Assembly (NCBI RefSeq): GCF_047607445.1
Contig: NZ_JBLKRT010000020.1
Coordinates: 13,691 to 77,690, forward strand
Direction: 5' to 3'
Source of the DNA: Crystallibacter sulfonylureivorans_A
Lineage (GTDB): Bacteria; Actinomycetota; Actinomycetes; Actinomycetales; Micrococcaceae
DNA: 64,000 nt
The notes beneath the pieces were generated by a model. The model was not told the origin of the DNA. It saw nothing but the letters and a program-made list of their open reading frames with translations, and searched no databases. Every line of letters begins with the position of its first letter. Positions within the stretch are counted from its first letter, which is position 1. The translations under genes and the position numbers were made by a program. Shown piece after piece: positions 24,679 through 32,247 of this stretch.

Positions 24679-26652
24679 GTGCGTTGGTCGCTTGAACATA
24701 CGGTCCCGGCCGTGGTGCCGAGGCCGGGTCCCCCGCCGCCGCTCCGCCACCCGCTGAGCCGCTGGCTGGTCAAGGACAAGGTTCCGCCGGTCGGCCGGGA
24801 GAGCGCCCCCGGGTCCGCAACGTATCCCTGGTGGAAGGTCGTGTGCCTGACCGGCGTGGACTACTTTTCCACGCTGTCCTACCTTCCCGGCATCGCCTTG
24901 ATCGCCGTCGGACCGTTGTCGCCGCTGGCCACGCTGCTCATTGTGGGGCTCACCTTGCTGGGCATGCTTCCGCTCTACCGGCGGGTGGCTGCCGAGAGCC
25001 CGTACGGACAAGGTTCGGTGGCGATGCTCGACCGACTGCTGCCCTTCTGGAAGGGAAAGGTGGTCATCCTCGTCCTGCTCGGCTTCGTCGCGACCTCGTG
25101 GATCATCACCATCACGCTGTCCGCCGCCGATGCAACCGTCCACGTGCTCGAAAATCCCTATGTCCCGGATGCCCTGCAAGGCGGTGCGGTTCCGGTCACC
25201 ATCATGCTGCTGCTGGTGCTCGGCGGCATCTTCCTCGCGGGCTTCAGCGAGGCGGTGGCCCTTGCCGTCCCGCTGGTCTCCGTGTTCCTGGTCATGAACG
25301 CCATCGTTATCACCGCGGGACTGGCAGCAATCGTCCAGGAACCTGCCCTGCTCTCCGAGTGGACTGACGCCGTGGCGGCGGCGGGCTCGGGGCCAGGCAG
25401 CCTGGCCCTGTCCCTCCTGTTGGCCTTCCCCCTGCTGGTTCTGGGGCTGTCCGGGTTCGAAACGGGCGTGAGCATGATGCCGCTGGTCGAGTCAACCGGC
25501 GATACCCGGGCCCAGCGCCTGGCCTCGCGCATTCACAACAGCAGGAAACTGCTCACCTGTGCGGCAGTGGTGATGAGCGGCTTCCTGCTGGGCAGCAGCT
25601 TCGTCACGGCGGTCCTCGTCCCGCCGGCCGCCTACGCTCCCGGCGGTCCCGCCGACGGCAGGGCCCTCTCCTATCTGGCGCACGGAATGTTCGGCGAGGG
25701 AATCGGGACCTTGTACGACGCAGCCACCATCCTGATCCTGTGGTTCGCCGGGGCCTCGGCCATGGCGGGTCTGATCAACATCGTTCCGCGCTATCTGCCC
25801 CGCTTCGGCATGGCGCCCGAATGGACCCGGGCCATCCGTCCGGTGGTCCTGGTCTACACCGGCGTCAGCGTCCTGATCACCCTGGGTTTCCACGCCGACG
25901 TCAATGCCCAAGCCGGGGCCTACGCCACCGGGATCCTGGCCATGATGGTCTCTGCCGCCGTGGCGGTAACCTTCACCGCTGCCCGCCGGCAGAAGCTCCG
26001 CGACGCCGCCGGCTACGCAGCACTGAGTTTGGTGCTGCTGTATGCGCTGCTGGCCAACATTGTGGAAAAGCCGGACGGCATCGCCATCTGCGGGCTCTTC
26101 GTGCTCGGCATGGTCACGGTCTCGCTGGTCTCCCGGGTTGCCCGGACCACCGAACTGCGCACCGAAAGGATCGAGTTTGACCCGGCGGCCCGGCGGTTCA
26201 TCAGCGATTCGCTGGACTATGACGGAGCGCTGGACATCATTGCCAAACGCCGGCCCGGCAGCCAGGCCGACTACAGCGCCAAGGAGGCTTCGCAACGGTA
26301 CATGAACGCTGTCCCGGGAACGGCGGACGTCTTGTTCCTCGAAATCGACATTGTGGACCCGTCTGCCTTCACCAAGGTGCTGCGCGTGCGCGGCGTCGAC
26401 GTCGATGGGTACCGGGTGCTGCGGGCGGACAGTCCGGCTGTCCCCAACGCGATCGCGTCCATCCTCTTGGCCGTCCGGGACGCGACCGGGGTCCGTCCGC
26501 ACGCCTATTTCGAATGGTCCGAGGGCAATCCGCTGGGCCACCTCTTCCGCTACCTGCTGTTGGGCCAGGGGGACACCGCTCCCGTAGTCCGCGAAATCAT
26601 CCGTCAAAACGAGCCCGATCCGGCCCGCCGCCCCGGAATCCATGTCGGCTGA
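24679..26652 (+). CDS. APC-superfamily amino-acid/cation permease with C-terminal cytoplasmic domain
   Basis: A 657-residue permease. After a Pro-rich N-terminus, YPWWKVVCLTGVDYFSTLSYLPGIA begins the membrane domain of about 12 helices, extending to about residue 490. The last ~165 residues are soluble (ERIEFDPAARRFISDSLDYDG onward) and include AYFEWSEGNPLGHLFRYLLLGQGDTAPVVREI, a domain also seen in related large actinobacterial permeases. Substrate is not assigned. GTG 24679 has GGAG six bases upstream. Confidence 0.8.
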   Translation: MRWSLEHTVPAVVPRPGPPPPLRHPLSRWLVKDKVPPVGRESAPGSATYPWWKVVCLTGVDYFSTLSYLPGIALIAVGPLSPLATLLIVGLTLLGMLPLYRRVAAESPYGQGSVAMLDRLLPFWKGKVVILVLLGFVATSWIITITLSAADATVHVLENPYVPDALQGGAVPVTIMLLLVLGGIFLAGFSEAVALAVPLVSVFLVMNAIVITAGLAAIVQEPALLSEWTDAVAAAGSGPGSLALSLLLAFPLLVLGLSGFETGVSMMPLVESTGDTRAQRLASRIHNSRKLLTCAAVVMSGFLLGSSFVTAVLVPPAAYAPGGPADGRALSYLAHGMFGEGIGTLYDAATILILWFAGASAMAGLINIVPRYLPRFGMAPEWTRAIRPVVLVYTGVSVLITLGFHADVNAQAGAYATGILAMMVSAAVAVTFTAARRQKLRDAAGYAALSLVLLYALLANIVEKPDGIAICGLFVLGMVTVSLVSRVARTTELRTERIEFDPAARRFISDSLDYDGALDIIAKRRPGSQADYSAKEASQRYMNAVPGTADVLFLEIDIVDPSAFTKVLRVRGVDVDGYRVLRADSPAVPNAIASILLAVRDATGVRPHAYFEWSEGNPLGHLFRYLLLGQGDTAPVVREIIRQNEPDPARRPGIHVG

Positions 26653-26703
26653 TCGACGCCTCCGGCAGCAACAGCGCCATTGCGGTGCGAACAAGTAGCG
26701 GCA

Positions 26704-26709
26704 TAGATT
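26704..26709 (+). promoter_or_regulatory. -10 element of a leaderless promoter
   Basis: TAGATT (26704-26709) lies six bases before ATG 26716, the TANNNT-N6-ATG spacing typical of actinobacterial leaderless transcripts. No Shine-Dalgarno precedes the ATG. Confidence 0.55.
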
Positions 26710-26715
26710 ACTGGC

Positions 26716-27330
26716 ATGTCTCATGAACCAGGGATGGGGGCGCCTGGAGCTCAGGGAACCGGGGGTATGTCCGGCGAACCGGAACGTCCCGCGCCGCCGC
26801 GTCCGCCACTGTCCGACCGCACACCGGCACCGATCAGAGAGATCCCGACGCCGCCGCCGGCCGTCAAAAGAGTCCGCTTCCTGTGGCTCCTGAGCTTCGC
26901 TTCCGGGGTGATTGCGGGAATCTTCGCGTTCTTCGCCCGGGACCAGATTCTCGAGCACGTGCGCGGGCTCATCACCGGTCTGGAACGGGGCGAAGACCAG
27001 GAGACCGTGGAGGCCCTCGCGGTGGTGGTCTTTTGGGGCGCCCTGGGCATGCTGGCACTCGTCATACTGATCGAAGCGGTGCTGCTGGCTGTGCTCATGC
27101 GCCGGCATGGGAAAGTTCGCTTCGTGCTGCTGGGCGTGTTGTTGGTCCATGGCGTGGTGACGCTCGTGGCAGATGCGTTTCTGGCGGCCGGCGATCAGGA
27201 AGTGGGCATCCGGGTGCTGCTGGTGATACAGCTGGCCCTAGCCGGCGCGGCGGTAGTCGCCAGCGTCTTGCACGGAGCCAGCCAATGGTTCCGTGCCGAG
27301 AACCAGACGCGCGGCCGCGCGGCCGCCTGA
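26716..27330 (+). CDS. Four-helix membrane protein of unknown function
   Basis: A 204-residue protein. A Pro/Gly-rich cytoplasmic N-terminus of ~50 residues precedes four membrane helices (about 55-73, 98-122, 132-153, 162-186). An amphipathic charged segment (ITGLERGEDQETVEAL) lies between helices 1 and 2. Its last 93 bases overlap the 3' end of the convergent iniC-type gene, an unusually long coding overlap. The start is supported by a leaderless-type promoter. No family recognised. Confidence 0.65.
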   Translation: MSHEPGMGAPGAQGTGGMSGEPERPAPPRPPLSDRTPAPIREIPTPPPAVKRVRFLWLLSFASGVIAGIFAFFARDQILEHVRGLITGLERGEDQETVEALAVVVFWGALGMLALVILIEAVLLAVLMRRHGKVRFVLLGVLLVHGVVTLVADAFLAAGDQEVGIRVLLVIQLALAGAAVVASVLHGASQWFRAENQTRGRAAA

Positions 27331-28824
27331 AGCAGGCTGCATCCCGGCCAGCAGCTCCTCGCAGCTGCGGACCACGATCTGGCAGACTTCGGCGACGGCC
27401 CGGCCGTGCAGCGGATCAGCCGCGACCGCGTGCCAACGGCGCAGGCATTCCAGGGCGTGTTCCCGCAGTTCGTCGTCGGCCGTGTCCCGTGGCAGTCCCA
27501 ACCGCTCTGACGCAGAAACACCCTCGCCGCCGATGATACGTTCGGCTTCGGCCGCCAACTGCGGCTCCAGCGGCAGTCCGGTGGTACGGGCTACCGCCAA
27601 CAGCCGAAGTTCGCGGAACGCGTGGGCACTGGCGAGCAGCCGTTCCAGGGTAGCCGCTACCGCATCGGTGCCGGGGCGGGGACGATCGGTCAACAGTTTT
27701 TCAATGCCGACCACGGCGGTGCGGGCTTTCAACTGTCCGGCGCGGGCCTGGAACTGCCCGGTCATCACGGCCAGCAGTTCGTCCAGCCCGCTGCGGCGGG
27801 CCAGTTCGTGGGCCAGCACGGTGGGATCCGAGATGCCTCCGCGGAGCAGCGCCGCCGCCAGCCGGAGCCCGAAGACGCCGAAGCGGTCCAGCAAGTCCGC
27901 GCGCGCTTTGGGTGTTGCCGTCAGCGGCCCTCCGGGGCGGACAAAACGGTCGGCGGACAGCAGGAGTCGCTCCCGCTCACGCCGGTCCAAGGAGGCAAGT
28001 TCGGTGAGGATTGAGAACTCCGCCTGCCTCAGGCTGCGGGCTGTCTGCGCCAGCAACCCGGCGATCGGCACCACCCCGAGCGCCAGCGACCGCAAGGCAC
28101 CATCGCGGCGGTAGCGCGCAGCTACCTCCCGGGCGGAGAGCAGCGCATCGATCCGGCCCGCGCCGACCTCGTCCGCGCGGGACAAGACCGCCAGCGCGTT
28201 GACCGTGCCGCTCTGACCGGCCGCGGTGTCCCGAAACGACTCCAGAAAGCCAAGGTCGGATGCGTGCAGGTGCCGCAGCAAGTAGATGATCGCGTCCGCT
28301 TCCGAGGGCGCGTCGGTGGGCGCCAGGAACTCGGTGGAGCGGGCCGATACGTCCTGGGAGAGCGAGGCGATGCCCGGCGTGTCGATCAGCGTGATGTCCC
28401 GCAACGTCTTGGACGGCCAGTCCACCACGAGCCTGGCGACGTCCTCGGCCTCGAATCCGCCAAGCTCGAAGACCAGCCGGCCCTCCGTCCGCTTGACCGG
28501 CACGTTCCGCGGCGGTCCGAAGCGCGGGTACAGCGTGATCCGCGGAGTGTCGCTGTAGCGGTACCAGGTGACCACGCGGGTGCACTCCCCCGTGTCGGTC
28601 GGTGCGATCTCCTCGCCAATGATGGCGTTCAGCAGCGTCGACTTGCCGGCTTTCACCATGCCGGCGATGGCGACCCGCAAGGGCTCGTCCAGCCGGCGTG
28701 CATAGCCTTCCAAGAGCCGGCAAGCGGCGGGGTCGTCGCGGTACGCCTCCATCGCTTCCCGGACCAGCGCCCGTGCCGCGTCCACGTCCGCTCCCGCTGC
28801 CGCTGCCGCTGCCGCGCCGTTCAT
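27238..28824 (-). CDS. iniC: Dynamin-family GTPase, IniC-like
   Basis: A 528-residue large GTPase. An Ala-rich start precedes P-loop GMVKAGKS (residues 55-62), switch-I Thr in EIAPTDTGECTR, G3 DTPG (148-151) and G4 SRAD (215-218, a degenerate N/TKxD). The rest is helical, probably the dynamin stalk. No strong transmembrane segment is visible, unlike the IniA partner. The start codon overlaps the iniA stop (28821-28824), so the pair is translationally coupled. Mycobacterial IniA/IniC are membrane-remodelling dynamins induced by cell-wall drugs; the same role is inferred. The symbol reflects gene order and partner, not a sequence comparison. Confidence 0.8.
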   Translation of the reverse strand: MNGAAAAAAAGADVDAARALVREAMEAYRDDPAACRLLEGYARRLDEPLRVAIAGMVKAGKSTLLNAIIGEEIAPTDTGECTRVVTWYRYSDTPRITLYPRFGPPRNVPVKRTEGRLVFELGGFEAEDVARLVVDWPSKTLRDITLIDTPGIASLSQDVSARSTEFLAPTDAPSEADAIIYLLRHLHASDLGFLESFRDTAAGQSGTVNALAVLSRADEVGAGRIDALLSAREVAARYRRDGALRSLALGVVPIAGLLAQTARSLRQAEFSILTELASLDRRERERLLLSADRFVRPGGPLTATPKARADLLDRFGVFGLRLAAALLRGGISDPTVLAHELARRSGLDELLAVMTGQFQARAGQLKARTAVVGIEKLLTDRPRPGTDAVAATLERLLASAHAFRELRLLAVARTTGLPLEPQLAAEAERIIGGEGVSASERLGLPRDTADDELREHALECLRRWHAVAADPLHGRAVAEVCQIVVRSCEELLAGMQPASGGRAAARLVLGTEPLAGSVQDAGDYRRAG

Positions 28825-30650
28825 GCCTGTGCCGCCAATTGCGGCGCAACGTCAAGGGCCAAAGCCTGTTTGCGGAGCGATTCCACCAGCGCCAGCGATG
28901 CTTTGATCTCCCGGATCCTCAGGTCGCGCTCTTGGTTGAAATTGCTCGCCGCCTTCTGCGCTGCCGTCACCGAATCGGCCAGCGAGCGGTGGTGCTCTTC
29001 GGCCAGGGCCGTGAAATGGTCCCGGGTGGCCCGCTGGACCATCCGCAGCCGGTCCTTGAGCTGCTTGCCCACCTGGAACACCACCTCGTCAACCTGTTTG
29101 CGCACCAGCGCCTTGGCTTCCTGCTGGCGGCGCTTCAGCCGGGCCTCCTTGTCTTCCCGGTACGCCTTGCCGCCCAGCAGCAGGCCGGCGCCCACCGAGA
29201 TCGGGTTGATCAGCGCCATCCCCATGATTCCTGTCAGCAGGCCGAACATCAGCACGCCGCCGTACGAGCCGCGCATGCCAATCAGGATCTTTTGGACCGG
29301 CCCCATCCGGCCGGGGTCCAGGTTGGGGATTCCCTCCACCGGATCCAGCACGTTATCCGTGGAGTCGACCTGCAGCAGCGGCAGGGTCACCTCGTCCTGG
29401 TTGAAGTGTTCGGCGACCCGTTCCGCCAGCCACAGCGACCGTTCGTTGGTCCAGACGAAGGTGTCGGAGACGGCCGATGCCACGCGCTGTTCCAGCCAGT
29501 GCACGAATTGGTCCCACTGCGGGCCAGGATCGCCGGCGTCGATGGACTGCTCGGCGTCCCGCATAATACTGCGCAGTCGGTCGCGCAGGTCATGCTCCAT
29601 GTCTGAGATGAGATCGCTCATTCCGTCGTTGAGCGTGACCTGCCAGCGGGAAGAACGACGGCGGAGCTCATCGGCGCGTTCTTTGGCAGCTTCCAATTCG
29701 GCCAACATTTCGGGCGTGCCGTCCGGATTTTCCAGCGCGCTCAGCTCGGACTTCAGCGACAGCCGCAGATGGTCGGTGGCCGAGATCAGGTCCTGCGCCA
29801 CAGAGCGCCGCTGCAGCCGCTCGGTTTGGGCCAGGATGTTGTTCCGCAGGTAGGCCACCAGCTCCGGAAAGCCTGATTCGGCGTTCAATTCACTGTCCCG
29901 TAGTGCGGCGGCCTGGAGCCTTAGTTCCGAGGAGACCGACATCAGCGGCATATCCGCCCCGATCCGCTGCAAATGGCCCCGATCCAGTTCAGCCACCCGC
30001 CGCCACTGCGGATACAGGTCCGTTTTGGACAGGACTCCGGCAACATTCGGGCAGATCCGCTGGGCCTGCCGCAGGAACCGGAGTTCCGGTTCGGTGAACT
30101 CCTGCGATGCGTCGGAGACCAGCAGCATGGCATCCGCCGTAGGCAGCGCGGTGAGGGTGGTCAGGGAGTGCGCCGAGTCCAGCCCGCCGACTCCGGGAGA
30201 GTCGACCAAGGCAAGCCCGCCGTCCAGGACCTTGCGCGGGAGCATGACTTCCGCGGCTGCCAGCCGACGCTCATTGCCCGGGTTTCCCCGTTCCGAAACG
30301 TGTTGGGCCAGTTCCTCAAGAGGGATCGGACGACGTTCCAGTTCCGTTTCCTCGTCGGCGGAAGCGGCGCCTTCCTTGGGGACCAGGATGACGGCCGAGG
30401 CCGGATCCCCGTGCTTGACCACGGTGGGCACTGAGGTGGCAACGTCGTCGTCGATGGGACAAACCGGCGCATGCACCAGCGCATTGATCAGCTGGCTCTT
30501 GCCCTGTTTGAACTCACCGACGACAATCACCCTGGTGGTCGGGTCTTTCAGCCGCTTGCGGGTTTGTTCCAGACGGCGCTGCAAGTCAGCGCGTTCGCCC
30601 TTCCTGGCCAGTTCCAGACCCTGTTCCACCAGCTTGACGAGTTCGGCCAC
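28821..30650 (-). CDS. iniA: Dynamin-family GTPase, IniA-like, with membrane paddle
   Basis: A 609-residue bacterial dynamin-like protein. P-loop GEFKQGKS is at residues 45-52, G3 DSPG at 150-153 and G4 SKTD at 208-211. Long helices follow (280-420), then a hydrophobic hairpin (about 462-496, YGGVLMFGLLTGIMGMALIN and onward) that would be the membrane-inserting paddle. A charged coiled coil (RLKRRQQEAKALVRKQ) follows to the C-terminus. GTG 30650 has AGGAGGGG upstream. It is second in the iniB-iniA-iniC order; a hairpin lies in the iniB-iniA gap. Confidence 0.87.
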   Translation of the reverse strand: MAELVKLVEQGLELARKGERADLQRRLEQTRKRLKDPTTRVIVVGEFKQGKSQLINALVHAPVCPIDDDVATSVPTVVKHGDPASAVILVPKEGAASADEETELERRPIPLEELAQHVSERGNPGNERRLAAAEVMLPRKVLDGGLALVDSPGVGGLDSAHSLTTLTALPTADAMLLVSDASQEFTEPELRFLRQAQRICPNVAGVLSKTDLYPQWRRVAELDRGHLQRIGADMPLMSVSSELRLQAAALRDSELNAESGFPELVAYLRNNILAQTERLQRRSVAQDLISATDHLRLSLKSELSALENPDGTPEMLAELEAAKERADELRRRSSRWQVTLNDGMSDLISDMEHDLRDRLRSIMRDAEQSIDAGDPGPQWDQFVHWLEQRVASAVSDTFVWTNERSLWLAERVAEHFNQDEVTLPLLQVDSTDNVLDPVEGIPNLDPGRMGPVQKILIGMRGSYGGVLMFGLLTGIMGMALINPISVGAGLLLGGKAYREDKEARLKRRQQEAKALVRKQVDEVVFQVGKQLKDRLRMVQRATRDHFTALAEEHHRSLADSVTAAQKAASNFNQERDLRIREIKASLALVESLRKQALALDVAPQLAAQA

Positions 30651-30700
30651 CGTATCCCCTCCTGTTTCCGGCTCCAGCCGGACCGTAACGCTGTGACGCC

Positions 30701-30735
30701 GTCCAGCAGGAGGTCCCCCCGGCCCCCTGCTGGAC
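30701..30735 (-). other. Hairpin between iniB and iniA
   Basis: GTCCAGCAGG (30701-30710) and CCTGCTGGAC (30726-30735) form a perfect 10-bp stem around a C/G-rich 15-base loop. There is no T-tract in either direction. It lies between the iniB stop and the iniA SD. It could be a partial terminator or an mRNA-stability element setting the ratio of IniB to the GTPases. Confidence 0.6.
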
Positions 30736-30768
30736 AGCTGATCTGTCGTGATTCAGTTGTCAGGTCGT

Positions 30769-32037
30769 TTAGTCGACGGTGACATCCGCATCTACTACGT
30801 CGTTGTCGGTCAGCAGATCGTTGTTGTCGTTGTCCGCGATGATGACCGAATCGTTGACCGACTCGTCAATCCCGGTGAACTCTGCATCAATGTCTCCGAC
30901 GGTGGTGTCGTTGTCCTCGTTACCGACGGCAACCACGTTGTCCTGGACGATGAGATCGTTGTCCTCGTTGCCGATGGCGTTGCCGTCGTTGCCGACCACG
31001 TTGCCGTCGCCATCAATGCCGTCGTTGTCCTGGGTGGAGGCATCGACGGCGATGTCGCCCGTGGTGACATCGATTCCGTCGTTGTCCTGCGAAGCGTCCA
31101 CGGTGACGTCACCAACGGTGACGTCGTTGTCTTCGTTGCCGACGTTGTTCTGGCTGTTATCGGTGTTGCCCACCGCATTGTTGTCGCCATCAATGCCGTC
31201 ATTGTCGTTGAACGAATCCTCCACGTCGACGTCCAGGTCGAGATCCGTGTTGTAGGAGTCCTCGACGGAGTGGTCGTCGTTGTAGGAGTCCTCGACGGAG
31301 TTATCCGTATTACCGATCGCAATGCCTCCGCCGAGGTCGCCGGTCGTCAGGTTGATCGAGTGGTTGTTCTCGTCGCCGGTGGAATTGTCCACATCGTCGC
31401 CGGCCGCGGTCGAGTCATCACCCGACGCCACGACAGCGTCGTTGTCGAACCACTGAGTGACGTCGCCGTTGGCCCAGATGTTCTGGTTCACGGACTGATC
31501 GGTGATGGTGTCCCGGTCGTCCACAATCGAGGTGTAGGAGTAGTTGTTGACGATATGGGTCAACTGCTGCACCGCGTGGTCGTGGTCGTTCCCGCGGTCG
31601 TCATCGTCGTCGTCCCGGCCGCGTCCGCGGTCGTCATCGTCGTCATCCCGGCCCCGTCCGCGGTCATCATCGTCGTCGTCCCGGCCGCGTCCGCGGTCGT
31701 CAGCGTCGTCGTCCCAGCCGCGGCCATGGCCATGGTCGTCGTCGTCATCGTCCCGTCCTCGCCCGCCGCCCCAGCCGCTGTTGTCGCTGGACCAGTCGCC
31801 GGAGTTACCACCGTGGTTTCCGCCGGTGTTGTACTCGCGGTCGAAGGATGAGCCTGATCCAACCGGTGCGTAGTCCAGGATGACCGGCATGATCGCGTCC
31901 ACGTCATCCGAGCAGACGTTGGACAGGCCGGCGCCGGCCAAGGCCGCGTCAGGGTCTGCGTTGAACTCGTCGGCAGCACGCGGGTCCCGGAGCAGGTTCA
32001 TGATGAATTCAAGAAGAGAGCTAGCAAGCGTAGGCAT
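30769..32037 (-). CDS. iniB: IniB N-terminal-domain protein with acidic Asp/Asn-rich repeat body
   Basis: A 422-residue protein. Residues 1-60 match the IniB N-terminal domain (LLEFIMNLLRDPRAADEFNADPDAALAGAGL, then VDAIMPVILDYAPV). Residues 96-148 are tandem DDDDDDRGRGR units. From about 155 on, the body is Asn/Asp/Val-rich with recurrent GN(E/T)DN(D/S), DNDGID and VTVGD motifs, suggesting a beta-solenoid or calcium-loop-like fold. No Sec signal peptide or membrane helix is visible. The mycobacterial protein is instead Gly/Ala-rich. It is very acidic and repetitive and may be a structural or polymer-like partner of the dynamins. Confidence 0.8.
   Translation of the reverse strand: MPTLASSLLEFIMNLLRDPRAADEFNADPDAALAGAGLSNVCSDDVDAIMPVILDYAPVGSGSSFDREYNTGGNHGGNSGDWSSDNSGWGGGRGRDDDDDDHGHGRGWDDDADDRGRGRDDDDDDRGRGRDDDDDDRGRGRDDDDDDRGNDHDHAVQQLTHIVNNYSYTSIVDDRDTITDQSVNQNIWANGDVTQWFDNDAVVASGDDSTAAGDDVDNSTGDENNHSINLTTGDLGGGIAIGNTDNSVEDSYNDDHSVEDSYNTDLDLDVDVEDSFNDNDGIDGDNNAVGNTDNSQNNVGNEDNDVTVGDVTVDASQDNDGIDVTTGDIAVDASTQDNDGIDGDGNVVGNDGNAIGNEDNDLIVQDNVVAVGNEDNDTTVGDIDAEFTGIDESVNDSVIIADNDNNDLLTDNDVVDADVTVD
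31594..31752 (-). repeat. Tandem 33-bp repeats within iniB
   Basis: Three near-perfect 33-bp units encode DDDDDDRGRGR, with degenerate units on the N-terminal side (DDDDDDHGHGRGW, DDDADDRGRGR). The region is prone to slippage and copy-number change between strains. Confidence 0.75.
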
Positions 32038-32051
32038 TATGTTGATTCCCC

Positions 32052-32115
32052 AATCTAGGTCCTACTGGATGTGGCCAAAACTATGGATGGTGGCCCGCCG
32101 AGCAATGTTGCTTGG
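32052..32115 (-). promoter_or_regulatory. iniB promoter with upstream palindrome
   Basis: On the minus strand TTTTGG (32075-32080), a 17-base spacer and TAGATT (32052-32057) form a plausible promoter. An inverted repeat at 32098-32115 (CCGAGCAA-TG-TTGCTTGG, 8-bp arms with one wobble) sits upstream of the -35, the usual activator position. SD GGGGA lies about nine bases before ATG 32037. The gap of 210 bp after the luxR-type gene suggests iniB has its own promoter. Confidence 0.5.
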
Positions 32116-32247
32116 CTTGTTTCAAAGCTACGGTCGGGGTGCTGCTGCCGGCATCGGGGCTTCCTCCCCCGCTGCCCGCCCTCTGGAGGGGGATTGCCGC
32201 TACCGGGGACTAGGTAGGGTGGGTCGAGGTCCCGGTATGACGCGGAA

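Noticed and set aside
31594..31752. CRISPR-like array
   Set aside because: The 33-bp repeats are contiguous, in frame and coding (Asp/Arg/Gly), without spacers or cas genes.
30748..31851. 367-codon Val-rich plus-strand frame
   Set aside because: It mirrors the Asp/Asn codons of iniB (GAC read backward as GTC), so it is a low-complexity shadow; no ribosome site or domain.
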